Below are positions 1-7,516 of a stretch of 64,000 nt of DNA, piece after piece. The translations under genes and the position numbers were made by a program. The notes beneath the pieces are model-generated. The model was not told where the DNA came from. It ran no database searches and worked only from the letters and a program-made list of their open reading frames with translations. The DNA comes from Spirosoma pollinicola (lineage in GTDB: Bacteria > Bacteroidota > Bacteroidia > Cytophagales > Spirosomataceae), in the NCBI RefSeq assembly GCF_002831565.1, contig NZ_CP025096.1, forward strand, positions 496,001 through 560,000. The letters run 5' to 3'. Positions within the stretch are counted from its first letter, which is position 1. Every line of letters begins with the position of its first letter.

Positions 1-202
1 CTTCTTTATTTTGCGCTACCTGTAACACAGCATTTAATCCGCCCCGCGCTTTAAATGCACCTATTTTCTGAAAGTTTTCGCACTTGAAAAACAACTCGGC
101 CCCGGCGCGGTCGTTAATGGTTTGGTTCGTTAGTACGGCCGTGCGGTGGATGTGTGGCCGAATGCGGTCGTGCGCTTCCTGAATAGTATCGATTGTAATC
201 AT
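1..202 (-). CDS. PLP-dependent threonine/serine dehydratase or serine racemase (N-terminal fragment)
   Basis: Reverse-strand reading frame that begins with ATG at 200-202 and runs off the left edge, so only about 67 N-terminal residues are visible. The peptide reads like the start of fold-type II PLP enzymes: a HIHRTAVLTNQ segment, then FFKCENFQ, then GAFKARGG. The lysine in FKARGG is at the position of the Schiff-base lysine of threonine dehydratases and serine racemases. Known members deaminate threonine or serine, or racemise serine. Which activity applies cannot be decided from the fragment. A 26-bp-arm inverted repeat lies just upstream of its start. Confidence 0.75.
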   Translation of the reverse strand, partial: MITIDTIQEAHDRIRPHIHRTAVLTNQTINDRAGAELFFKCENFQKIGAFKARGGLNAVLQVAQNKE

Positions 203-209
203 TGATCAA

Positions 210-284
210 CGGCTCAAACAGGCTCCGGCTGTTTGTATGGGTATTACTAACCTGATGTCAAACAGCCAGAGCCTGTTTGAGTCG
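210..284. repeat. Inverted repeat, 26-bp arms
   Basis: Arms 210-235 and 259-284 are complementary at 24 of 26 positions, with a 23-base loop. The arm core CAAACAGCC/GGCTGTTTG resembles the 32403-32471 repeat only loosely. It lies in the divergent gap between the dehydratase fragment and the TIM-barrel gene. There is no T-run, so it is not a classical terminator. Confidence 0.8.
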
Positions 285-366
285 TTTTCAGATTCAGGCA
301 AATTACGGAAGAAAACCATTCGGTATCGTTAAACTTACGGTCCGCATCCAAATCGAATGAGTAATT

Positions 367-374
367 TATCTTTG
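367..374 (+). promoter_or_regulatory. Candidate Bacteroidota -7 promoter element
   Basis: TATCTTTG matches the Bacteroidota sigma-A -7 consensus TAnnTTTG. It lies 70 bases before the ATG of the TIM-barrel gene. No good TTG at -33 is visible, so this is only a candidate. Confidence 0.35.
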
Positions 375-443
375 TTTTATTTCTTTGTTCGGTAAGCAGT
401 CGTTTGCTTTCCCAAAACTCACTTCTCGTAAACCCGTTTCGTT

Positions 444-1370
444 ATGACCTCCGATCGTCGTACATTTTTGAAACAAGCTGCTGGCTCATTGGCTGGCATG
501 GCTATTATGCCGACTGTTTTTGCCGAAGCTCCCATGAAAAAGATGTTTTTCGACATCTCGCTGGCCGAATGGTCATTGCATAAAGCGTTGTTCGCCAAAA
601 AGATCACGAACCTGGACTTCCCCGGTATTGCCCGGAAAGAGTTCGACATCAGCATTGTCGAGTATGTGAACCAGTTCTTTAAAGACAAAGCGCAGGATAA
701 AACGTACCTCAACGACCTGCTTACCCGCTGTAAAGACAATGGTATAACCAACAACCTGATCATGATTGATGGCGAAGGTAATCTGGGCGCTTCTGATGCC
801 GCCGAACGTGCCAAAGCCGTTGAAAATCACCACCGATGGGTTGAATGTGCTAAATACCTGGGCTGTAAAACCATTCGGGTCAATGCCGCCGGGCAGGGTA
901 CAGCCGAAGAGGTTTCTAAAGCGGCCGTTGATGGGCTGAGCAAGCTGGGCGAATTTGCCAAAACGATGAACATCAACGTTATCGTTGAAAACCACGGTGG
1001 TTACTCCTCAAACGGGCAGTGGCTTTCGGGGGTAATGAAGCAGGTAGGCATGAAAAACGTAGGCACGTTACCTGACTTTGGCAACTTCTGTCTCAAACGG
1101 GGCGAAGGACACGCCTGCGCCGAAGAATACGATCGCTACAAAGGCACCGCCGAGCTAATGCCGTTTGCTAAAGGCGCATCGGCTAAATTCTATGACTTCG
1201 ATGCGAGTGGTAATTGCGTTGAAACCGACTATAACCGGATCATGAAAATTGTGAAAGACAGCGGCTTCAAAGGCATTATCGGTATCGAATATGAAGGCGA
1301 CAAACTAGAGGAATACGCTGGTATTCGGCAAGCCAAAGCTGTTTTGGAGCGCGTTGGTCCAACGGTTTAA
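444..1370 (+). CDS. Tat-exported sugar phosphate isomerase/epimerase-like TIM-barrel protein
   Basis: A 308-residue protein. It begins with a twin-arginine signal (SDRRTFLKQ, then a hydrophobic stretch ending near PTVFAEA), so it is probably exported folded to the periplasm. The rest resembles the xylose isomerase-like TIM-barrel family (AP endonuclease 2 superfamily). Visible strand-end motifs are VNAAGQG near residue 150, VIVENHGGYSSNG near 180, and GIEYEGD near 280, which usually supply metal and sugar ligands. In Bacteroidota such proteins sit in carbohydrate-use regions, and a ketoglutarate semialdehyde dehydrogenase follows here. The substrate is unknown. Family assignment is firm and enzymatic role is inferred. 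Confidence 0.8.
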   Translation: MTSDRRTFLKQAAGSLAGMAIMPTVFAEAPMKKMFFDISLAEWSLHKALFAKKITNLDFPGIARKEFDISIVEYVNQFFKDKAQDKTYLNDLLTRCKDNGITNNLIMIDGEGNLGASDAAERAKAVENHHRWVECAKYLGCKTIRVNAAGQGTAEEVSKAAVDGLSKLGEFAKTMNINVIVENHGGYSSNGQWLSGVMKQVGMKNVGTLPDFGNFCLKRGEGHACAEEYDRYKGTAELMPFAKGASAKFYDFDASGNCVETDYNRIMKIVKDSGFKGIIGIEYEGDKLEEYAGIRQAKAVLERVGPTV

Positions 1371-1382
1371 AAGGTAATGCGA

Positions 1383-1481
1383 ACCTAGCGCGGACGTCTC
1401 GTCCGCGTAGCCAAAGGCTAATTCTGTAGTTAATTAAACTAGTTAGCCTTCGGCTACGCGAACGAGACGTCCGCGCTAGGT
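1383..1481. repeat. Long imperfect inverted repeat, 39-bp arms
   Basis: Arms 1383-1421 and 1443-1481 match at 37 of 39 positions. Each arm contains a smaller palindrome (GCGGACGTCTCGTCCGC), so a branched structure is possible. It fills most of the gap between two co-directional genes and has no T-run. The GCGGAC/GTCCGC core recurs at 33497-33546. Confidence 0.85.
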
Positions 1482-1522
1482 CGCACACGCCACTTTTTTG
1501 GCTAATTTATTGTTCAAAAATC

Positions 1523-3133
1523 ATGTCAACCACGCAACAATCCTTCAACGTCAGTTTTATTGGCAATGAGCCCGCTCCGGGCGATGGCAACCTATTTCGC
1601 GCGTTTGCGCCCGCCCGTCACGAGAACCTTGCCGACGAGTTTGCGAACGTTTCTCCCGAACAAGCGGATCAGGCCGTTACCAAAGCTGCCGAAGCGTTCC
1701 CCATTTACATCAAACTTATGCCTGCCCAACGGGCTGATTTTTTAGATGCCATTGCCTCCGAGCTGGAAGCATTGGGCGACGAACTCATCGAACGGGCAGT
1801 TCTTGAAAGTGGTCTGCCAACAGGCCGTATTTCGGGCGAACGGGGTCGCACAACAGGGCAGTTGCGTATGTTTGCTAACCTGCTCCGCGAGGGTTCGTGG
1901 GTCGACGCCCGTATTAATCCGGCCATGCCCGACCGCCAGCCATTACCCCGCACCGATTTGCGCCGGATGCTGGTGCCAATTGGCCCTGTAGTAGTCTTTG
2001 GGGCCAGTAACTTCCCGCTTGCCTTTTCGGTAGCGGGTGGCGATACGGCTTCAGCGTTGGCGGCTGGTTGTCCGGTTGTAGTGAAGGCTCACCCATCGCA
2101 TCCCGGAACGTCATCACTGGTTGGTCAGGCAATTGTGGTAGCTGCCCAGAAGATGGGAATGCCCGATGGCGTTTTTTCGCTCCTTCACGCCGATAATGAA
2201 GTTGCCCAGCAGTTAGTTGCGCATCCATTGGTGAAAGCCGTTGGCTTTACCGGTTCACGGGCTGGCGGGCTGGCGTTGCTTCGCGTAGCCCAGGGACGAC
2301 CGGAGCCTATTCCGGTTTATGCCGAAATGAGTGCCGTTAATCCAGTTGTTGTGCTGCCGGGCGCTATCAGTCAGGATAGTGGTCCCAATTCGGCCACGAC
2401 TGTTGCGGCCGGATTAGCTGCTTCGGTAATCCTGGGTGTGGGTCAATTCTGCACCAATCCGGGCTTAGTATTTCTGCTCGATTCGCCGAATACAGCTAGT
2501 TTTCTGGAAACAGTTGCCGAGAAAATCAAGGCGTCGTCACCGGCAACGATGCTGAATGCAGGCATTTGCAGTGCCTATCAAAAAGGCGTTCAACAAAATA
2601 GGATTGTTCCCGGCGTTCATGTGCTGGCGGAAGCCGACGTTGATGGCGAAAGCAGCCAGACGCAGGGACGACCCATCGTTTTAAGCACTACAGCTCCTAT
2701 ATTTCTAAGCAGCGAATTCCTGAGTGAAGAAGTCTTTGGCCCATCTTCACTAATCGTTGTTTGTGCGACAGAAACGGAATTGGAAGAATGTTTACGTTCG
2801 CTGGAAGGTCAACTCACGGCAACGATTTACGCTACTCCGACCGAGTTGACACATGCAGACATCGACTGGATTTCGCTTCTTCAGGCAAAGGCCGGGCGAG
2901 TACTGTTTGGCGGGTTTCCTACGGGCGTAGAAGTATCTGAAGCAATGACTCACGGCGGCCCATTCCCGGCTACCAGCGATAGCCGGTCAACATCCGTTGG
3001 TACAGGGGCTATTTTGCGGTTTGTTCGGCCAGTTACGTTCCAAAGCTTCCCCGACGAGTTATTACCATCCGCATTACAGGATGCTAATCCGCTGGATATC
3101 TGGCGAAATGTGGATGGAAAAATGATGAAGTAG
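1523..3133 (+). CDS. 2,5-dioxovalerate (alpha-ketoglutarate semialdehyde) dehydrogenase, NADP-type ALDH
   Basis: A 536-residue aldehyde dehydrogenase superfamily protein. The general base glutamate is E268 (YAEMSAVNP) and the catalytic cysteine is C310 in GQFCTNPGL. The FCTNPG wording is typical of the ketoglutaric semialdehyde dehydrogenase subgroup rather than of betaine-aldehyde or succinate-semialdehyde enzymes. VGFTGSRAGG forms the usual nucleotide-binding turn. The known reaction oxidises 2,5-dioxopentanoate to 2-oxoglutarate with NAD(P), the last step of non-phosphorylating pentose, hexarate or hydroxyproline breakdown. No upstream enzymes of such a pathway lie next to it, so the exact route is open. 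Length is normal for the family. Confidence 0.88.
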   Translation: MSTTQQSFNVSFIGNEPAPGDGNLFRAFAPARHENLADEFANVSPEQADQAVTKAAEAFPIYIKLMPAQRADFLDAIASELEALGDELIERAVLESGLPTGRISGERGRTTGQLRMFANLLREGSWVDARINPAMPDRQPLPRTDLRRMLVPIGPVVVFGASNFPLAFSVAGGDTASALAAGCPVVVKAHPSHPGTSSLVGQAIVVAAQKMGMPDGVFSLLHADNEVAQQLVAHPLVKAVGFTGSRAGGLALLRVAQGRPEPIPVYAEMSAVNPVVVLPGAISQDSGPNSATTVAAGLAASVILGVGQFCTNPGLVFLLDSPNTASFLETVAEKIKASSPATMLNAGICSAYQKGVQQNRIVPGVHVLAEADVDGESSQTQGRPIVLSTTAPIFLSSEFLSEEVFGPSSLIVVCATETELEECLRSLEGQLTATIYATPTELTHADIDWISLLQAKAGRVLFGGFPTGVEVSEAMTHGGPFPATSDSRSTSVGTGAILRFVRPVTFQSFPDELLPSALQDANPLDIWRNVDGKMMK

Positions 3134-3159
3134 AATGCGTAAATGTGGGAATAACCTTT

Positions 3160-3216
3160 AAAGGTCATACTGTACAAAGAAATTGACTTAACAGTTCTTT
3201 GTACGGTATGGCCTTT
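3160..3216. repeat. Inverted repeat / possible terminator, 22-bp arms
   Basis: Arms 3160-3181 and 3195-3216 pair at 20 of 22 positions, and the two differences can form G-U pairs in RNA. It follows the dehydrogenase stop by 27 bases and could end its transcript. The right arm reads TTCTTTGTAC, with no separate T-tract after it. Confidence 0.7.
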
Positions 3217-3236
3217 ACTTAAATATAATATTTTCC

Positions 3237-3244
3237 TATATTTG
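3237..3244 (+). promoter_or_regulatory. Candidate -7 element of a nearly leaderless transcript
   Basis: TATATTTG matches TAnnTTTG exactly and ends four bases before the ATG at 3249. If used, transcription would begin at or within a few bases of the start codon. No -33 TTG at the usual spacing was found. Confidence 0.4.
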
Positions 3245-3248
3245 GCAC

Positions 3249-3929
3249 ATGACACCGAAACAGCGACTTAACCAACTAGAGCCTGAATTTGCTGAAGTTC
3301 TTCAGAAAGTAGACCGACTCATCGAATCTAATGGTAAAATTTTAGATTTGGCCGTAGGTACCAAAGCAGATTTAAATGGTCTTACCGAGAATTTCACTGG
3401 CCTTAGTGATACCGTCGATGGCCTTAGTGGTACAGTTAATGGTCTTAGTGATACCGTCGATGGTCTTGTCGGTACCGTCGATGGCCTTAGTGGTACCGTT
3501 GATGGTCTTGTCGGTACCGTCGATGGTCTTAGTGGTACTGTCGATAGTCTTGTCGGTACCGTTGAAGCCCTAACAACTACTGTTACTGGCCTTGTAGGAA
3601 CCGTCGATACGCTCAATGAAACTACGAATGATTTAGCTTTTAATGTAGCTAACCTTACAGTTAATATGGATAGTTTAACTGAAAATGTAGCTAGGGTTGA
3701 AATGAAGGGAGAAAGTACGGCTAGAGATGTAACCGGCCTTACCAATAACATGGTTAGTTTAACTGAAACGGTAACCAGAGTTGAAATGAAAGGGGATAGC
3801 ACGGCTAGAGCAGTAGCTACACTGACAGTATCAACAGACCGGCGATTTGACGAGCTAAAAGCTGGTCAAGTGAGATTAGAGCAGACACAACTGGAAATTT
3901 TGACCTTCCTGCGCAGTAAATTCAATTAA
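3249..3929 (+). CDS. Heptad-repeat coiled-coil protein of unknown function
   Basis: A 226-residue protein without a signal peptide or membrane segment. Residues about 50-110 are a run of seven-residue units such as GLSDTVD, GLSGTVN and GLVGTVD, with hydrophobic residues spaced as in a coiled coil. Farther on, a 28-residue unit occurs twice (SLTENVARVEMKG and SLTETVTRVEMKG). The C-terminus (FDELKAGQVRLEQTQ) is also helical. The organisation suggests a long multimeric rod, as in tail-fibre-like or adhesin stalk segments, but no head domain is present. I do not recognise a family and assign no function. Confidence 0.75.
   Translation: MTPKQRLNQLEPEFAEVLQKVDRLIESNGKILDLAVGTKADLNGLTENFTGLSDTVDGLSGTVNGLSDTVDGLVGTVDGLSGTVDGLVGTVDGLSGTVDSLVGTVEALTTTVTGLVGTVDTLNETTNDLAFNVANLTVNMDSLTENVARVEMKGESTARDVTGLTNNMVSLTETVTRVEMKGDSTARAVATLTVSTDRRFDELKAGQVRLEQTQLEILTFLRSKFN
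3402..3569 (+). repeat. Tandem 21-bp repeat, eight units, coding
   Basis: Eight consecutive 21-base units of the form CTTAGTGGTACCGTCGATGGT, cut here only for reading, with mostly third-position and G/D or S/V changes. Each encodes one coiled-coil heptad. Units alternate between CTTAGT and CTTGTC starts in the middle of the array, suggesting growth by duplication of a two-unit block. Confidence 0.85.
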
Positions 3930-3950
3930 CTGCGCTCCCATTTACTGTCT

Positions 3951-4652
3951 TCATTTCAAGCTTCCCATCCCGCCATCTATGCCGATAATCTGCCCTGTAA
4001 TCCAGCTAGCCTGGTCGGTGATCAGGTAGGCAGCCATACTGGCAATGTCCTCGGGAGAACCATACCGATTGAGCGGATGTCGTTTGTTGGCCGCTTCGCG
4101 CTTTGTATCGTCGCCCAACAGGAAACCCGCCAGAGGTGTATCAGTTAATGAAGGAGCGATGGCATTTACCCGAACATTGAACGGAGCCAATTCGGCCGCC
4201 AGCGATTTAGCCAGTCCTTCAACTGCCGACTTGGCTACGCTTACCGATGAGTGCATTCCCATGCCTAATTTAGCCGCTACCGTACTAAAGAGGACAATAC
4301 TGGCCGATTTTGACTTCTTGATCGATGCGTAGCATGCATGAATGGCGCTCACCGCGCCCAGCACATTGATCTCAAAATCACACCGATAATCGTCCAGCGT
4401 AAGCCGTTGAAACGGTTTGAGATTGATGCTGCCAGGACAGTAAATCAGCCCATGCAAGGTATCGGGTAGTTGGTTGAGGGCATCAACGGCGGGGGTTTGG
4501 GTAACATCCCACGTCATATGTGTAGACTGAATGCCCTCGGGTTGTGTGCGACCGGCCGTAAAGAGAGTGGCCCCCTGCGCCTGAAGTTGCTGAGCCAGCG
4601 CGTGTCCAATACCTGAACTGGCGCCAATGATAAGGATATTTTTACCTTGCAT
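3951..4652 (-). CDS. SDR family oxidoreductase lacking the catalytic tyrosine
   Basis: A 233-residue short-chain dehydrogenase/reductase with a Rossmann start (GASSGIGHALA, residues about 10-20) and the SDR C-terminal pattern (AELAPFNVRVNAIAPS, then IIGIDGGMGSLK). The YxxxK active site reads V137-S-V-A-K141: the lysine is kept but the tyrosine is valine. Several SDR subgroups with I or V here are known, so this is probably an inherited subgroup trait rather than a recent mutation. The cofactor is likely NAD(P)(H) and the substrate is unknown. It is transcribed toward the coiled-coil gene and is separated from folE by about 70 bases. Confidence 0.82.
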   Translation of the reverse strand: MQGKNILIIGASSGIGHALAQQLQAQGATLFTAGRTQPEGIQSTHMTWDVTQTPAVDALNQLPDTLHGLIYCPGSINLKPFQRLTLDDYRCDFEINVLGAVSAIHACYASIKKSKSASIVLFSTVAAKLGMGMHSSVSVAKSAVEGLAKSLAAELAPFNVRVNAIAPSLTDTPLAGFLLGDDTKREAANKRHPLNRYGSPEDIASMAAYLITDQASWITGQIIGIDGGMGSLK

Positions 4653-4723
4653 AAAAACGGTTTGGAATAAAAAAAACGGACTCGTGATTAGTCACAAGCC
4701 CGCACTATCAATGAAGTGTTTAC

Positions 4724-5482
4724 TCAAATTGTTACACTCGGTTGGGAAACATAGCGAAGTAGCTCCTGCTTTGTAGCATCTTCGGCAAATTTACCGCTGT
4801 AGGATGACGTAACTGTTGAACTGTTAATGTCGCGAATACCCCGCGTTGACACACATAGGTGTTTAGCATCGATAATGACAGCTACGTCTTCCGTTTCCAA
4901 TACCCGCTTTAATTCGTCGGCGATTTGTATGGTCAGGCGTTCCTGCACCTGTGGCCGCTTACTGAAATATTCAACAACCCGGTTTAGTTTCGATAAGCCA
5001 ATCACTTTGCCACTGGAGATGTAGGCAACATGCGCTTTACCAAGAATAGGCACAAAATGGTGCTCACAATAGGTTTGAACCGTGATGTCTTTTTCAACAA
5101 GCATCTCATCATAACCGAATTTATTGTCAAACAAAGTCGGTTTGGGCTTATTGGCAGGGTTCAGGCCGCTAAAGATTTCATTTATATACATCTTGGCAAC
5201 CCGCCGGGGCGATCCTTTCAGACTATCGTCGGTCAGGTCGAGCCCCATAATAGTCATGATTTCGCGAAAATGCTCTTCAATGAGGTCTATCTTGAGGTCG
5301 TCATCCATCGCAAACGCATCGGCACGCATAGGTGTGTCGACCGATGCGGCACCGTGGGCATCCCCAATTTCATCTACTAATTCGTCGACCTCCCAGGCAG
5401 GCATACCAACCGGATTGGCTGGATGACCGTTCACCGCCTGTCCATTAGATGGGGTATTCGACGAAGTTCCGTTCAGTTTCAT
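4724..5482 (-). CDS. folE: GTP cyclohydrolase I
   Basis: A 252-residue protein whose last roughly 185 residues are type I GTP cyclohydrolase. Zinc and active-site residues are visible in QTYCEHHFVPILGKAHVAY, KLNRVVEYFSKRPQVQERLT, and AKHLCVSTRGI. The known reaction converts GTP to 7,8-dihydroneopterin triphosphate. The first 60 or so residues are a low-complexity acidic extension. ATG at 5482 makes it overlap the upstream gene by 38 bases. An internal ATG at residue 27 (MPAWEVDEL) would remove the overlap, so the start is uncertain. The upstream partner encodes the next pterin enzyme, which supports a shared transcript. Confidence 0.93.
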   Translation of the reverse strand: MKLNGTSSNTPSNGQAVNGHPANPVGMPAWEVDELVDEIGDAHGAASVDTPMRADAFAMDDDLKIDLIEEHFREIMTIMGLDLTDDSLKGSPRRVAKMYINEIFSGLNPANKPKPTLFDNKFGYDEMLVEKDITVQTYCEHHFVPILGKAHVAYISSGKVIGLSKLNRVVEYFSKRPQVQERLTIQIADELKRVLETEDVAVIIDAKHLCVSTRGIRDINSSTVTSSYSGKFAEDATKQELLRYVSQPSVTI

Positions 5483-5876
5483 AAAGTCTGATTTTAAGGT
5501 CTAAGCCCTCGCTTATTTTGTTACGTAAAATATTGTAGATGATAATGGCAATGTTTTCGGCCGATGGGTTCAAGTCGGCAAACTCTTCGGTGTCGAGATT
5601 CAGGTTTTTATGATCGAATCGGTCTGTAACGTGCTCCTGAATAATTGAGCCAAGTTGTTTCATGTCGATCACATAACCGGTTTCGGGATCAATTGGGCCG
5701 TTAACCTGCACAATTAACTCGTAGTTATGCCCGTGATAGTTGGGGTTATTGCATTTTCCGTATACCCGTGTGTTTTTCTCATCCGACCAATTAGGGTTGT
5801 TCAGACGATGAGCCGCATTGAAGTGTTCCTTCCGAAACACCGCAACCCGTGGGGCACTAGCCCGAGAATTATCCAT
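5445..5876 (-). CDS. queD: 6-pyruvoyl-tetrahydropterin synthase / 6-carboxytetrahydropterin synthase (QueD family)
   Basis: A 143-residue protein of the PTPS/QueD fold. Zinc-binding histidines are in FNAAHRL and HGHNYEL, and the catalytic cysteine is in GKCNNPNYHGHN. That last motif is closer to animal PTPS (GKCNNPNGHGHNY) than to typical bacterial QueD. Members make 6-carboxy-tetrahydropterin for queuosine or 6-pyruvoyl-tetrahydropterin for biopterin. A YhhQ-type queuosine precursor transporter at 15075 makes a queuosine link plausible. Its end overlaps the start of folE, the enzyme that supplies its substrate. The choice between the two reactions is not settled by sequence. Confidence 0.88.
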   Translation of the reverse strand: MDNSRASAPRVAVFRKEHFNAAHRLNNPNWSDEKNTRVYGKCNNPNYHGHNYELIVQVNGPIDPETGYVIDMKQLGSIIQEHVTDRFDHKNLNLDTEEFADLNPSAENIAIIIYNILRNKISEGLDLKIRLYETERNFVEYPI

Positions 5877-6152
5877 AAAAACGAATCGAAATAGGGTTCG
5901 ATCAACCTGTCGTTACAAAGTTTGTGCACAACACAGGCAGACAGTAGAGCGAGTAGCCAAATCACTCTTTCGTATGCGATTGATACTGTATAAACCGACG
6001 TTAAATATTTTTTGTTCAAGATTTGCGGGAAAACATTAAACAAAACTTTTGCCGATCCAGATAAATAACATCCGCTTATCCGGTAATGTTCCCTATCATC
6101 TATTCGCTTAGCAAGGGCGGAACCAGATATAGACAACACCCGTTGTGCCCCC

Positions 6153-7259
6153 ATGAAACGCTTGCGAAAACCTATGCTACTGACTCTATTTATTGTAACT
6201 GGATTGATTGCTGCCACCTTCCTGTTTATGCAACAAAGCACGTTTGGCAGTAACCCAACCGCCACCCGACTGGAACGAATCAAACAATCGCCAAACTACC
6301 GCGACGGTGTATTCCAGAATTTAGAGAAAACCGAGGTTATGCGGGAAGATGCCTCCTACATGGGCATGATGGGTGATTTTATCAATAAAGACAAAGATAA
6401 TACACCCCCAAAACCGTTGCCTTCCACTAGAACAGACCTACGGGCATTACCCGATTCTGCACCTACAATTGTCTGGTTCGGCCACTCGTCTTACCTCATC
6501 AAATCGAAGGGTGTTACCATTCTGGTTGACCCGGTATTTAGTGGCAATGCCTCACCCGTTTCGTTTTTTGGCAAGGCATTTCCCGGCTCCAATGTGTATA
6601 GTGTAGAGGACATGCCAGACATTGATATGCTGGTTCTCTCCCACGACCATTACGACCACCTTGACTACCTCACCATCAAGAAGCTTATTCCTCGAGTCAA
6701 AAAGTTCTACACTGCGCTGGGCGTGGGGGCTCACCTCGAACGCTGGGGTGTTCCAGCCGACAATATCGTTGAATTTGATTGGTGGGAAAGCAATCACGTC
6801 GCTACCGATATTGACATGACCGCAGTGCCAGCCCGTCACTTTTCGGGCCGCAGCTTCGCTCGTGGTAAAACACTCTGGTCAGCTTTCGTACTGAAATTAC
6901 ACGGGTATTCGCTGTATCTGGGTGGCGATTCGGGTTATGGCACGCATTTCAAGGAAATCGGCAGTAAATACGGTCCCTTCGATTTGGCCATCCTCGAATG
7001 TGGACAGTACGGAAAAGACTGGCCGAACATCCATATGTTTCCTGAAGAAGTGGCCACAGCCGCGCAGGAACTTCATGCCAAAACGGTTTTACCCGTACAC
7101 TGGGCCAAATTTTCGCTGGCTATGCACAGTTGGACTGAACCCATTGAGCGATTCACCAAACGGGCATCCGAACAAAATCTGGACGTTACAACACCCATGA
7201 TTGGCGAGCCACTTACGGTAGGCATAAACTACCCAAAATCGACCTGGTGGCGTTATTAG
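6153..7259 (+). CDS. Membrane-anchored MBL-fold metallohydrolase (UlaG/NAPE-PLD-like)
   Basis: A 368-residue protein with an N-terminal hydrophobic helix (residues about 8-28, basic residues before it) that should anchor it or direct it across the inner membrane. The metallo-beta-lactamase fold follows. WFGHSSYLIKSKG and ILVDPVF are typical of the UlaG/NAPE-PLD branch, SHDHYDHLDY is the metal motif, and later ligands lie in ARHFSGR, LGGDSGYG and PVHWAKF. Relatives hydrolyse lactones or phosphodiesters, and the substrate here is unknown. It heads a co-directional run of carbohydrate genes but is separated from the next by large inverted repeats. Confidence 0.85.
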   Translation: MKRLRKPMLLTLFIVTGLIAATFLFMQQSTFGSNPTATRLERIKQSPNYRDGVFQNLEKTEVMREDASYMGMMGDFINKDKDNTPPKPLPSTRTDLRALPDSAPTIVWFGHSSYLIKSKGVTILVDPVFSGNASPVSFFGKAFPGSNVYSVEDMPDIDMLVLSHDHYDHLDYLTIKKLIPRVKKFYTALGVGAHLERWGVPADNIVEFDWWESNHVATDIDMTAVPARHFSGRSFARGKTLWSAFVLKLHGYSLYLGGDSGYGTHFKEIGSKYGPFDLAILECGQYGKDWPNIHMFPEEVATAAQELHAKTVLPVHWAKFSLAMHSWTEPIERFTKRASEQNLDVTTPMIGEPLTVGINYPKSTWWRY

Positions 7260-7281
7260 GGGGAATGGCGCAAGACTCCGG

Positions 7282-7414
7282 CTGCGATGGCGCAAGGCTC
7301 CAGCCTTGTGTCTAGTATTCTCCGGCCTCTGGCTGAGTTAAACAAAAAAAAATGACAAAACGGCCAGAGGCCGGAGAATACTAGACACAAGGCTGGAGCC
7401 TTGCGCCATCGCAG
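7282..7414. repeat. Perfect inverted repeat, 52-bp arms
   Basis: Arms 7282-7333 and 7363-7414 are exact reverse complements over 52 bases, with a 29-base A-rich loop. A partial third copy of the arm (ATGGCGCAAGACTCCGG, 7265-7281) precedes the left arm directly. It lies between the MBL-fold gene and the Gfo/Idh gene. No protein is encoded. Confidence 0.92.
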
Positions 7415-7470
7415 ACATCCCGTCATACTCATAGGCAAATTCTACATGACGTATGTTTTTTGCTGTGAAA

Positions 7471-7516
7471 CATCGTTCTTTGGTACGTAAAATTTCTTAC
7501 GTACCAAAGAACGATG
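7471..7516 (+). promoter_or_regulatory. Perfect 20-bp hairpin that includes the start codon of the next gene
   Basis: Arms 7471-7490 and 7497-7516 are perfect complements with a six-base loop. The last three bases of the right arm are the ATG of the Gfo/Idh gene (7514-7516). In an mRNA beginning upstream, the start codon and the whole ribosome-binding region would be paired. The alternative is that it is simply another intergenic repeat. Confidence 0.7.

Noticed and set aside
573..995. A 140-codon reverse frame
   Set aside because: It is a shadow of the TIM-barrel gene, whose Tat signal and family motifs are clear.
3302..3802. A 166-codon reverse-strand frame rich in VPTRPSTVPLRP
   Set aside because: It is the antisense reading of the 21-base tandem repeat in the coiled-coil gene. 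Periodic repeats keep such frames open by chance.
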